DNA of 64,000 nucleotides, taken from Viridothelium virens (lineage: Eukaryota; Ascomycota; Dothideomycetes; Trypetheliales; Trypetheliaceae). Position numbers and translations under genes: made by a program. The stretch lies in NCBI GenBank assembly GCA_010094025.1, contig ML991798.1, forward strand, positions 281,948-345,947, written 5' to 3'. The first letter of the stretch is position 1, and the number at the start of each line of letters is the position of its first letter. Under the pieces are notes generated by a model that did no database searches, was not told the origin of the DNA, and was given only the letters and a program-made list of their open reading frames with translations. This document shows, one piece after another, positions 32,421-43,739 of this stretch.

Positions 32421-32967
32421 ATTCTCGACTTTAAGATCTAGTGGGGAAATGCTGGAGCACCGGGTACAAAGGAAACGTGGGGTAGAAGTAGGAGGGTGAC
32501 GTAGCCCAGACGGCCTGGATCGTAACTTGTACTACGGTATCATGATCGCGGGAAGTCGGAGGACTGGTAAGAGGAGTTGAAAATAATACAAGGAAAGGGA
32601 CTGGTAGAGAGCGTTGAGTCGGGAGTTGCAGGCCAAGATAATTATGTACCGGATGGAGGTCTGCTGGGAAACCGGGCTCTGCCGACGTAAGATTGCGGAG
32701 GAAGTCACTCAAACTCCGACGTCTCCCCCGATCCCGATTTCCGCGCCATGACAAGATACTAGACTGACTAAGACAGAAACTTGGCAACATTCCCATCGCC
32801 CCTTCCGTCTGTTAAAGGTGCCGTGGGTGCTCAGACATTTTTACTAACCCTTCATCACTCCCTCGAACTATGTCACCACCTGACTCTATTTGAGTCAACT
32901 TTAGTCCTTTGCTCTGACCGCTGATTCCTTCTTTCGACCCGTATAACTCGCCTACGATTTACTCGCC
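32421..32967. promoter_or_regulatory. Shared upstream region of ADK2 and LETM1/MDM38
   Basis: 547 bp between divergent starts of two genes for mitochondrial proteins. The arrangement allows a shared promoter, but no specific factor site was identified. An open minus-strand frame (32431-32796) is unsupported. Confidence 0.5.
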
Positions 32968-34699
32968 ATGTCGTCACTGAACCGCACTGCGACAATCGTT
33001 TCGCCTCTGTTGCTTCGGGCTGGTCCCAGAGTCGTTCGGAGGGCACCGCGAACGCTTCCTAGACAACTTCCTGCTATCGCATTACTCATCCCAAATCGCC
33101 GGTATGCCACGGAGACGTCTACATCAGGAGATGCTGGAAATGGACCTCCTCCCGGCTTCAACATCGAGCAGGCGAGGAAGCCTCTTCCGACCCAGCAAGA
33201 CCAGCAGAAGTCTGCTGCTGCTGAAGCTACTTCGGACCAGGCTGCTTCGAAAGAGGATGTCAAGATTCCACCCCATCTGCCTACAGCTGATGCTCCAACC
33301 AAAGCTGCGGAGGGTGCGACTCTCTCGGAGTTAGCGGCTGAAAAGGCCGCAGCTGACAAGGCGGACGAGAAGAAACTCGCGAAAAAGGCTGAGGAAAGGA
33401 AGAACCTCACCATAATGCAGAAGATTAAAAAGGAAGTCTTGCATTATTGGGATGGCACAAAGTTGTTGGCAACCGAAGTCAAGATCAGCACGAAGCTCGC
33501 TTTCAAAATGGCCGCTGGGTATGAGCTTTCGCGAAGAGAGCACAGACAAGTCAGTCTTCGATTTGCAGCCCTTGACAATTTTGAACATGGCTGACCAATA
33601 TCTAGTTGCACCGCACGGTTCAAGATCTGGGTCGACTTGTTCCATTCTCAGTCTTCGTCATCGTCCCTTTTGCTGAATTGCTTCTCCCTGTTGCACTGAG
33701 GTTGTTTCCAAATTTGCTTCCGAGCACCTACGAGACACAAAGATCGAAAGATGCCAAAATGACATCTCTCCGGGTGAATCGGAAAGAAGTTAGCAACTTC
33801 TTGCGCCAGACGTTAAAAGAGACTGGTTTGCCCGTGAGCGCGGCCAATGCTCAGAAAGAAGAGTTCACACAGTTCTTCCGCAAGGTATACTCTGAAGATT
33901 GATCAAAAGACCCCACCCGAGACTAACATCGTTCCAGGTTCGCACAACAGGCGAAAACCCTACCCAATCCGACGTCATCAAGGTCTGCAAAATCTTCAAA
34001 GATGACCTCACGCTTGACAACCTCTCCCGACCCCAGCTAGTTGGAATTTGTCGCTACATGAACCTCAACACCTTCGGCACGGATGCGCTCCTTCGTTATC
34101 AAGTCCGGCATCACATGCGGCAAATTAAGCGAGACGACAAAGCTATCTTCTTGGAAGGTGTCAGCTCTCTCTCCGTTCCCGAACTCCAGACTGCTAGCGC
34201 TGCACGCGGCCTTCGCACTCATGGCATGTCTCCAGGTCGTCTCCGTGACGACCTGCAAATGTGGCTTGACCTGCGTCTTAAATACGGGGTACCCTCTACA
34301 TTGCTTGTCCTCAGCAATGCCTTCATGTATGGTCAAGGAAAGGACACCGAATTTGGTAGCATGATCGACGCGCTGCAGGCTGTGTTGAGCAGCATCCCTG
34401 AGGAGCTATTCCATGAGATTGAGCTCGAGGTGCATAATGCGGAAGGCGCAGCGACCAATAAGCAGCGTCTAGAGGTGCTGAAGGAGCAGCAGGAGCTGAT
34501 TGAGGAAGAGAATATGCAGGCAGAGGGTAATAAGAGCACGGGCAAGACAGAGGTTAAGGATGACCAGGATATTGATGAGAAAGAGGAACAACGGATAGAA
34601 CAGGCCAACCAGGAACAGGCCAGCCAGGCTAGGGCCGAACAAAATGACTCAATGAAAGCGGACTCTACTGCCTCGAAGGAGGAGAAAAAGATGATGTGA
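32968..34699 (+). CDS. MDM38: LETM1-family mitochondrial inner-membrane protein (Mdm38/Ylh47)
   Basis: LETM1 proteins act in K+/H+ (or Ca2+/H+) exchange and mitochondrial translation in the inner membrane. Three exons, 32968-33549, 33606-33884 and 33938-34699 (introns 56 and 53 bp), encode 540 residues. A presequence with many Arg and Ser (LLLRAGPRVVRRAPRTLPRQ) ends near RRYATETS. A Lys/Ala-rich coiled region then leads into KIKKEVLHYWDGTKLLATEV. One membrane helix (LVPFSVFVIVPFAELLLPVA) is followed by the family signatures LLPSTYE, NFLRQTLKETG, LDNLSRPQLVGICRYMNL, FGTDALLRYQVRHHMRQI and LRTHGMSPGRLRDDLQMWLD. The C-terminus is a charged coiled coil. Yeast has the paralogues Mdm38 and Ylh47; which one this matches better cannot be decided by eye. 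Confidence 0.94.
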
Positions 34700-34867
34700 G
34701 ACGGGAGTTGGACTCGGGATTGGCTACTCAACTCTATAGACGGCATAGGATATATAGACTCACCGCTGCATGATGGATCAGCGTGTTCGGTTGCGTATGT
34801 AGTCAACCGACTAAATTTGTACATGTATGTACCAGATCAAGCACAGATTCGTTGCTTAACTTGGAAC

Positions 34868-36028
34868 TCAAAGTGTCGACCTCCACATTCCATGCATCTC
34901 ATCTAGCTTCTTCTCACTTCCTTCCACCCCATTCTCCCATCTCTTCAGTCTCTCTTCATTATAGAAGTCCGCCAACTCTTCTCTACTTTCACCCACCCAC
35001 TCCCCAACCTCCACTCCGTCTACGATCCCCGCATTCGCCGCCTCTCCGCCTAAGATCGGCTGCGCATGGACAGCATCCCCCACCATTAGGATGCCCTGTT
35101 CACCCCATCGCCGCAGCTCGGAAGCAGGAGGAACGCGCACGCTCCGCATGAGCCAATGGAGGAGACGATCCTGACGCGCCTTCTCGGTGGCAAACACGTC
35201 AGCAAACGCTGGCTCTACGTTTCCACTCAAGCGGAGCTGGCCGAGCTCCTCAAAAAATGCCTCTGGAATCTCTCTCGCAGCGTCAGGACTGCGGTCGGCT
35301 CGGTGCAGTGGGTCGGTCTTGTCAGTGTAGGCGGGGCGGGAGTATGTCCAGCTGAGACTCGCGGTCCCATCGTCGTGGATCTCGTTCAGCGCGATCTGTA
35401 GGTGGATGTTACTTGCACCTGATGGCCTCGTTTCAATGATGCTGCTGCCTGCGTTTTCGAACGCTGGGCGAAAGACTGATCCGAATGTGGAGCTGGGGAC
35501 TTGATGTTTTCCGTTTATGACCGCGAATGGAAGGATGTGTGGGATGGAGTTGGGAAGAAGGGCTGTGCGAACGGTGGAGTGCACGCCATCAGCCGCGATG
35601 AGGATGTCGGTGGTTGTGTGCGTAGTGTCCGGGGTTGCGAAGATGAGAGAGATACCAGTAGGTGTGGGCTTGATGTTCTCGAGTTTGTGGTTCCAACGGA
35701 TATCGAGATCCTCACGAAGGAGGTACTCTAGTCGAGCTCGCTGGGCGCGGACGGAGGCCTGTTCTTGGGTTGCGGTGGTTTTAGAATGGATTGGTCTCGA
35801 GATGTCAGTGGAGAGCTTATCGTGGAAAGTGAATTCATCCACTTCCAGCAGGGGTAAAAGATGCTGATAGGCCCATCGATAGAGCGTGATTCCATATGCG
35901 TTCCGATGTGAAGGAGGCGGTGGATGTTTGTCGTATATTGTCGCCCTAATTCCTCTTTTAAGGAGGACGCGGCCAGCAGTGAGACCAGAAATTCCTGCTC
36001 CAATTATAGTGATAGATGGCTGTGGCAT
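34868..36028 (-). CDS. FAD-dependent monooxygenase (PHBH fold)
   Basis: A single exon encodes 386 residues. The N-terminal dinucleotide-binding fold is IIGAGISGLTAGRVLLKRG followed by ATIYDK. A DG-type motif is present as LIAADGVHSTVRTALLP, and the second FAD motif as ILMVGDAVHAQPILGGEAAN, as in aromatic hydroxylases and related flavoprotein monooxygenases. The end, with FYNEERLKRWENGVEGSEKK, is typical of fungal members. The substrate cannot be named. The neighbours (LETM1 and a coiled-coil gene) do not form a biosynthetic cluster, which speaks for a stand-alone detoxifying or catabolic enzyme (inference). It is convergent with LETM1, with 168 bp between stops. Confidence 0.85.
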   Translation of the reverse strand: MPQPSITIIGAGISGLTAGRVLLKRGIRATIYDKHPPPPSHRNAYGITLYRWAYQHLLPLLEVDEFTFHDKLSTDISRPIHSKTTATQEQASVRAQRARLEYLLREDLDIRWNHKLENIKPTPTGISLIFATPDTTHTTTDILIAADGVHSTVRTALLPNSIPHILPFAVINGKHQVPSSTFGSVFRPAFENAGSSIIETRPSGASNIHLQIALNEIHDDGTASLSWTYSRPAYTDKTDPLHRADRSPDAAREIPEAFFEELGQLRLSGNVEPAFADVFATEKARQDRLLHWLMRSVRVPPASELRRWGEQGILMVGDAVHAQPILGGEAANAGIVDGVEVGEWVGESREELADFYNEERLKRWENGVEGSEKKLDEMHGMWRSTL

Positions 36029-37030
36029 TGGAGAAGACGAGGAAGATGAATTTCAAGAAGTGAGAAGATCTAACCAATTCCAAGGAATGGTCAATCAGAG
36101 TCTGGGCTATGTGATCTTTCTATGAGGATATGAAAGGGACCTGATAAACATGGTAAGATAAAGCGATGATTTACAGCACTATACCTGAACATCGAACAAG
36201 AGTTGAAGCATCAACAATGTACCTAGTGTCCGACAGCTACGATTAGTTGGGGTCACAGAAAATATCACTCCCATTCGTCTTTGTTAATCTCGAGGCAAGA
36301 TGTATGATGTCGTTTGGACAAAAAGGTTGGCTCGTTTGGCGTCCCGAAATCCGGGAAAGTTTTGGCTGCACAACTGCACATGTACATCATGTCCCAGCTG
36401 CAGTCGACATGCATAGGCTCGGGCCAGCACGAGCTCTACGCGCCCTCCTCTCAAGCAGCCGGAAGTTGCAGGAGATAAGAATTTTTCGGAGGTTTGTCCA
36501 GTCAGCCTCAAAAAGAGAGGCGCCCAATGTGTGATCTGTAAGGGAGCCCCTGTCTGCGACAGTTTCACCCCGTTGCCGGCGATCATGCAGTCGGCCCCGG
36601 AAATAGATGGCCAAAGAGGTCAGCAAATTTAACAAATATAGGTCTGACAAGGTAGGATTCTCCTTGTATATTTTCTCTCTTTCTTCCCTGAACCTCATGT
36701 CCTTTCGTCACTGTATCCGAACTTCGGCATTGGTCGGCTTGCGTCCTATCCAGTGACGTGGCGTTGGATATGCGGTATGCATAAACTCTCACCCCGGATC
36801 ATTTCAACGTCAAAGACGCGGTGAGACCCTAAAACAGACGGCTTTGGTCGGCCTTGGTTCCTCTTGGATGGATTTGTGTGTCATTGCGCAATTGGTGGTT
36901 ATCAACCTGGCCGTGGATCACTAGCTACAACGTCATTTCGTGCATGACCTCCAAAATCTTCAAGATACTGCTGCTCGTATCCGACTGAAAACGGTATCTC
37001 GACTTTGACTCTCCAGTTTGTGGCAAAGAC
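36029..37030. other. Intergenic region upstream of the FAD monooxygenase and the 2082-residue gene
   Basis: About 1 kb between divergent starts, so it should contain both promoters. Open frames around 36250-36790 on both strands overlap each other and have no family resemblance. No repeat or RNA gene was seen. Confidence 0.5.
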
Positions 37031-40000
37031 ATGGCAAGACATTCAGGTTCTAGGAATTCAAACGAAGATGGCGGCAACGCCGAGGCAACAGAACCCCCTC
37101 AATCGAAGATTAGCAGTAGAAGCAAGCCTTCAATAAAATTGAAGGAACAGAGGAAAGGATTTTTGGGGCTTGGACGGTATGCTAGCCCTAAAGTTGCAAT
37201 GTCGAACACTATGTCGCTGGAAATTTTGATGTGTACTGACGGCCATCAAGTCGAACACACGCCCAGGATCCCGGTAAGGTAATCATCAAGCCATCAACCG
37301 ATGATGATCTTGCAGATGTGCAGTCTGTCATGGGAGAACAGCTTGACAGTTTTACCGTACAAGACGTCTACTCCCGTGCCAGAAACCTTAAGCTGGCTCT
37401 CCGAAATGCCTCCAAACATTCACAGGGAGAGGAATCTCGCTCCGACGACCTGGATAATTCCGAGGATGAAGCTGACGACGGAGAACCTGATGGAGATGAG
37501 TCAAAGCGCCTAAAAGCAAAGGTGAAGCGATACCGAAAAGACTTGAAGGACGCCCGGAATGTGATCCTCAATCAAGACGAATCACTAGCAAAATCGCATC
37601 AGCATATGGAGGAGATCGAAGCCGCCATTGATAGAAGAGAACAGGCCGTAAAGCGGGAGAAGAAAGCCATTGAGGACCAGATGGTCAGTGTCGTTGTCCA
37701 ACAAATAGGTGCTGCGAAGAAATCTGCCCGAGATTCTGTCTCGAAGGAATTCGAAGAGAATGCGAAGAAGCTAAACGATGAGCTTGAAGGACTAAGGCAA
37801 GAAAATGCGCGTATGAAGGAGAGTATTCCTAAGATCATTGCCAGCAAATGCCCAGAATGCGAAAACCCAGATCATTGGCGAAATTCTGTAGATACCGATA
37901 TCACGGCCAGAGAACCCGAGTCCCGATCAGCAATCGAGGCCCTTAGCAAGGAACGTGACAAGCTTCGATCAGAGCTGGAGAATGCTGTAGCGAACCGAAA
38001 GAAAGCCCAGGAGGAACATGACATGGCATTTGAATCTCTGAAACAGGATCGAGACAGTGTGAACGAGGATCGTGAGGCTACGAAGACGGAACTCGAGAAT
38101 CTGAAGAAAACTCAAGCGGAGCGGGACGCAGGAAATGGCAATCTTAATGAGCGGATTGCGGAACTTGAAAATGAGGCTACTTCAGCTAGAGCCTCTGCGA
38201 AAGAGCTGACAGCCAAATTGGGATCACAAAACGAAATCTTTGAAGCAATGAAAGTGGATCTGCAGAAGGCACAGAACGAAAGTGCTGCTCATCAAGAAAG
38301 CCTCACGGTCTTGCAATCAACCTCTGACAAAAAGCTCGAAGAGGCAGCTCAAGCGACACAGACTCTTCAGGAGGCTAACGAAACCCAAATCGAGTCACTG
38401 GACCAACAACTTGCTAAGCTCACGGGAGAACTCCAAGCCGAGAAGGCAAATTCTGCAAAGGGCGTCCAAGATCACCAAGCCTTACAGGCAAAGCTTGAAG
38501 AAGCGCAGAATGCTCTTCAATCCCATGAAACTGGCAGCGTGGCCCAGATCGAAGCATTGCAGAAGGAATTGTCTGATACAACTGGCCAGCTGCAGGCTGC
38601 AGAGACAGCAGCTCAGAACGAAATCGAGAGACTAAACAAGGCCCAGCAAGAAGCCGATAGTCTTCACAAGGGGGATGCAGAATCACAAGCGCGTCTCTCA
38701 AAGGAACTTGAAGAGTCTAGAACGGCCTTGGAACTGATGCAGAATGAGATAAGAAAGGCAGAACAGGACCTCGCAGCGGAAAGGGAACGTTCCGGGACTG
38801 CGCTTAAGGACCTAAGTGAGCAAAAGAGTCAGGCTGAAGCAGCGGCTGCGTCTCTTGCCGCTATCGAGGGTTCACGTGCTGCTACGGACGAGCAAGTCAA
38901 GCAGAAGGAAGCACATCTCGTAGATCTTCAGGGCAGTCTTGACTCTAAGAGTGCAGAACTGGAGACCATGAACAAGAAAAGAGACGCGGTGGAATCAGAG
39001 CTTAAAAGTAAGCTTGACGCGACGAACGCAGAGCTTCAAAGAACAATTCAGCAAAAGGAAATCACAGACAGAGCCCTTGACGAAGCTGGAAATAGTAAAG
39101 GGGCGGAGTTGCAGCGGGCGCTTGAAAAGAAGGCAGAGGCTGAAAAGGCTTTGGAAGAGCTGCGGAATGCCTATGAAGCACAGATTATGGAGCTCACAGG
39201 CAAGCGAGAAGAGACGGAAAGGAACTTAGAAAATGTAAAGAGCTCTCTGGATGAAGCAGATGGGCAAGCTCGTGTAAGAGAACAGGAATTAAGGGCAGCA
39301 CTCGAAGCCGGGCAAGAGGAACATCAAATAACCAGAGGCAAGCTTGAAGAGGCTACAAAAGGCCTCGAAGCCTTACCAACAAAAGATGCTGAAGCACAGG
39401 AGCTCAAAGCAGCTAAGGACGAAGCAACACAGGCTCTCAGGGAGGCTGAGCACGCCTATGAGAAAGCAGCCGCAAGCAAGGACGCTGAACTTTCTGCAAG
39501 TATGGCAAAGATTGAAGAACTCCAAGGAAGCCTCAGGAAGGCAGAAGGGGCTCAGGATTTGGCCAAAGATGAGCTTTCAGCTATCGAAGATACGCTTCAG
39601 AAACTCAAAGCAGAGAATCTAAAGCTTTCAGAGTCTTTGGATAATGCTAAAAGGGATCATGAACAAGCAATGGTTGCAAAAGATGCAGAGCTGGAGACTG
39701 CTGCGGCAGCCAAGGCAAGTCTTGAGGAAGCCGTCGACCAAGCTTATAAAGGCCAGGAGAAGGCGAGACACGAGTTCGAAGCCTTGACTGGAAGCCAACG
39801 AGATGCCATGGCTGTTAAAGATGCCGAGCTCAAAGATGCTGTGGCTGCAAAGCAAAATCTCGAAGAAGCTGCTCGTAATGCAAATCGCGATCATCAGAGG
39901 ACTAAAGATGATCTAGAAGCCACTAGGTCAATCCTGGACATGATGAGAGCACAGATGGAGGAACTTCAGGAAAGCGGATCAGCTAATGATGGACTTAAAG

Positions 40001-43000
40001 ACGCCCTGCAGAAAACCCAAGAAGAGCTCGAGAAAACAAAAGGCGCCCACGCAGCAAGTCGTAAGGAGCTTGAAGAGTCAAATGGCCAACATGAATTACT
40101 GGCACGAGAACTGGAATCGACCAAAGAGGCCCACCAAAATACGCAAGCTCAATACGAGAAGACGAGGGATGCTCACGACTCAGCCCAGAAAGAGCTTGAA
40201 GATGTACGGATGCAGCACGACCAAGTGAACCAGAACTTGGAGACCGAAAAGAACGCACATCAAGCAGTCAGAGACCGGGTTGCCGCCATCGAGGCAAATA
40301 TGCAAGGTCATGAGGCTTCTAAAGCACAGTTGTCTAGCGATCTTGACCAAGTACGACAAGAGCATGATGCTACGAAGGCACAACTTGCGAGGAACGCTGA
40401 AGAGATAGAAGCGCATAAGTACAATGTTGAGCTATTGGAAGCAGATCTTGCACAGAGCCGAAATGAACATGGTCAGACTAAACAGGAACTGGAAACGCTC
40501 CGCAATGAGCAAAATGATGGCAAGCAGGATTCCTCTGCGCTCGAAAGAGAGATCAAAGCTGCCAAAGAAGCACGAGAAGCTGCTCTCTCACAGCAGCAGG
40601 AACTTGAACAACATCTTGTTTCCATTCAATCCGAAAATAAACGTCTTCAACAGGCCCTCAGTGACAGCCAAAATAACAGACCAGTAGATGGCGACGTTGG
40701 TGCCCGTCTCAGAGATGCCGAAGAGCAGACTCAAATTCTGGTTGACGTCAATACAGATCTTGAGAAATCCTTGGAGGCAGCGCAAAGCTCCAACAAGCAG
40801 CTCAAGAAACAACTCGAAGAAGCGCTCGCTCAAGCGCAAAGCCCGGAGAAGACACAGAGGAATGAGAGACAGGAGTCACCAAAACCAAAGAGTGTCCGAG
40901 AGAGGATGGAAGCTTTGGGTGTCGGTGCTATGGGGACCAGTAGGGGAGGAAGGAGAGGCTCACCAAGTCCAGGCCTTAGGCCAGGTTCCTCAAATAGTGG
41001 GAGAGATGCCAGTCGATCACCTGGACCTGGTCGTAGACTCTCTCGGACATCGAATTCTGAAGACCCCTTCTCGACAGTGTCACGGAACACTTCGAATGTT
41101 TCTGCAAAAAGAGATCAATCAGGCGAGACGGAAACTTGTACCGAAGAGACAAGCCCCGAGGTACAAGAGAGAAAAAGCCCAGAGAACTTCGACAGCGATC
41201 GTGCTTTAGAAGCTGAGTCTCCACGGCATGCTGAGCCCCAGGCTTCTGCTGGAGCAGCGCAGGCCAAAGATGATGAAGTGGAGTCAATTTTACACAGTAC
41301 TCAAGGCCAAGCATCTGAAAGTAGCCAATCCACAGCAGATGCCGCTCAATATGTCCAGCCCGATAATGGCCCTCGGGAGATGTCTGAGGCGGAGAAGATG
41401 ACCGGGTCCCAACAGAAAGCCGAGCCCGATAGTTCAACACAAGCAACGCAGGGCGAAGTGACGAACTTGGAGTCGAAGATTCATGACCGCGAAGACTATC
41501 CAAATGCAAATGGGGAACCTGTCACTCAAGGCCAGGAGAGTGAACAACCAAAGGCTGAGTCAAAAGAAGAACCTGGCCCTGGGACAACGAAGACTCAGCA
41601 GGATGCTGAGAATGAAGTTACTCGAGACGCCATGCAAACTGAGGCTCACAATCTGGAGTCTGAGATACACGGTCCTGAAGCCCGACTGTCTGAGAGTCCC
41701 AATCCTGCGGCACAGGCCATCGACCATACAAAACAGGATATCAAGAGTCAAGAACTTGCAGGACCAGAGAAGGAAGCCGAACCTCACGATGCTGATGCTC
41801 ATCCTTCTACCAGAGAATCGAAGCAGGACGAAGCGCAAGACCTCAGATCTCAAAGTGGCAGCGATCAGGCCCGAAAAACTGATCCAGGTGAAACTGCAGA
41901 ATTTGGCAGTGAAGCTACAAGACCCGAAGACCAAGAACGAACAAATGAGCAGACACTAGCTAAACAATCCCACGAATCCCGGGACACCAATTCGCAGGAG
42001 TCAACATCGAGAGTCGAATCTCAAGAGGAACAGCCCGAACGACCGCATTCCGGAGACATTATTGCACAGGGAACCGGGCGCCATGATTTGGCATCTGGAG
42101 AAGCCGATTCCCAGGGAAACCATCATGAATCTTCCCAACCCAACGAATCCGTTGAAAAGGGGGATGAATCTGAAGAGGAACAATCTGGATCATTCGATCC
42201 CAGCCAGTCCGCGCACCAGAGAAGCACTTCTTCTGAGTCAGAACTTGGAGAAGCCAGGCATATGGAGGATCAATTTCCATCATCTCAACCCCGTGAATCC
42301 GGGGAGCAAGTGAACAAATCCCATGAATCTCACTCTGGAGAAGACGAGCCTCCGGATAATAGGACTGAAGGGCCCCGTGGCAGCGACGCAGTAGAACAGG
42401 CTGGATTGTCTCAGATAGAACGATCTGAACTATCACATCCTGATGATCCTGATAGCTCCACGCAACAGGCAAATGAGTCACATCAGCCGGAACGTAAGGA
42501 AGCCATGCCTGTTGGAGATCAATCTCCGCCATCCCAGCCGGGCGATTTTGCCAAACAAATGGACGAGTTCCATCAGCTGACCTCTGAAGAAATTGACCCC
42601 AAAGGTGATCAATCCAGGTCATCCGATAATGGTGACTACCAAGAACAGAGAAACGAGCCCCTTGAGCCGAAACATGGAGCCAGCGACCATCAGGGAAATG
42701 AATTCGAATCATCCCATCATGAAGGCTCTCCGGATCAAATAAACAAATCTCAAAAGTCGGGAACTCCGGAAATCGAGCTCAAAGCAGACAGGTTCGAACC
42801 GCCCCGTCCTGAAGACCACATGGAGCAGACAGATAAGTCTCATAGGACTGAACCGAGCGAAGCCCAGCTCAAGGGGGATCAAGCCGAATCAAGCCCTTCG
42901 GAAAACCTAGTGGAGCAAGAGACCGAGCCTCGTTGGTCGCAATCCAGTGGAACCGAGCCCGAAGACCATCGGACGGAATCAAGTCGCATAGACGAGTCGG

Positions 43001-43353
43001 CAGAGTCGGCAGGCGAGTCTCATGAGCAAACACCCGAAAGCAAACTGGACAGCTCGGAGCACCACGGACCTAAAGCTACTAGTAGCGAAGCAGAGAATCA
43101 AGAATATCAAATAGGACCACACAATTCTGGCGAATCCACAAGGCATGCAGAGGACGGAGATTATCAAGAGCGCGAGGGCGAACTCTCTACATCGGAAGAT
43201 CATGAAAAGGAATCCGGAGGAGTCGAGTTCCAAGGACACCAAGCGGAGACTCAGCATGCGGACGAATCCAAGGGGCAAGTAGGGGAATCTCATGAGCAGC
43301 AGGGCGGGCATGAGTCTCAAAGCTTGGAGACCCATAAAGAAGGGGCAGAATAG
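37031..43353 (+). CDS. Giant coiled-coil protein with C-terminal 30-residue repeats, function unknown
   Basis: I do not recognise the family. Two exons, 37031-37176 and 37251-43353, flank a 74-bp intron (GTATGC, TACTGAC branch, CAAG) and encode 2082 residues. Residues 1-60 are basic and polar; 60-160 are acidic (SEDEADDGEPDGDES). A Cys pair (CPEC, about 249) followed by ENPDHW could bind a metal. From about 150 to 1250 the protein is nearly all coiled coil rich in Ala, Glu, Lys and Gln, with repeated phrases such as KDAELETAAAAK and KDAELKDAVAAK. About 1260-1330 is basic and Ser/Gly/Pro-rich (TSRGGRRGSPSPG). The last 750 residues are disordered, rich in Ser, Glu, Gln, Asp and His, and contain a degenerate 30-residue repeat (next entry). 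The layout is that of a structural or tethering protein (inference). Confidence 0.8.
42115..43323 (+). repeat. Degenerate 90-bp (30-residue) tandem repeats in the giant coiled-coil gene
   Basis: Units of exactly 90 bp start at 42514, 42604, 42694, 42784, 42874 and 42964. Further 90-bp units lie at 42265, 42355, 42115 and 43234, with shorter spacers of 60-69 bp between some of them. The protein consensus is roughly G-D-Q-x-E-S-S-x-P-x-E-S-x-E-Q-x-x-K-S-H-x-x-x-S-x-E-x-E-x-K. Examples of unit starts are GDQSPPSQPGDFAKQ, GDQSRSSDNGDYQEQ, GNEFESSHHEGSPDQ and GDQAESSPSENLVEQ. Divergence between units is high, but the spacing is strict, which points to old tandem duplication of a 90-bp unit. Confidence 0.85.
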
Positions 43354-43739
43354 TGGTAGTCTTCGGACCACATGGAACGGAAAGACTTGGGAAGAATAGT
43401 GCTTAAGCAAGGCGTTTTTGGGGCTGTCGTGATATCCTTTTCCTACGTCCAGAATGTAGTTGCTGATACAGGCGGCACCTCGTGTCAGGCGTTGAAGTTC
43501 TATATAGAATGTGAAATTCCGAGCGTCTTCTCAAGCCTGCAATGTACCAACTCATCCATGCTGACGGAGATTTGACTCCATGTCGCGGATCCAAGCTAAG
43601 TTCTGGACCAAACCATAGCTAGTCTTATTCGGCTATACTCAATCAAGTATTCCATCAACACTTCCAACCGCTCACGCAATGCACGATACAAGATAGACCT
43701 CCACTTCATCACTCCGACCAAAACCCCCACCTACCTAAC
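43354..43739. other. Spacer between the giant gene and NOP14 (convergent)
   Basis: 386 bp between two stops; nothing but presumed 3' regions. Confidence 0.5.

Noticed and set aside
34868-43353. Secondary-metabolite cluster around the FAD monooxygenase
   Set aside because: No polyketide synthase, NRPS, terpene synthase, transporter or pathway regulator lies nearby; the neighbours are housekeeping or structural genes.
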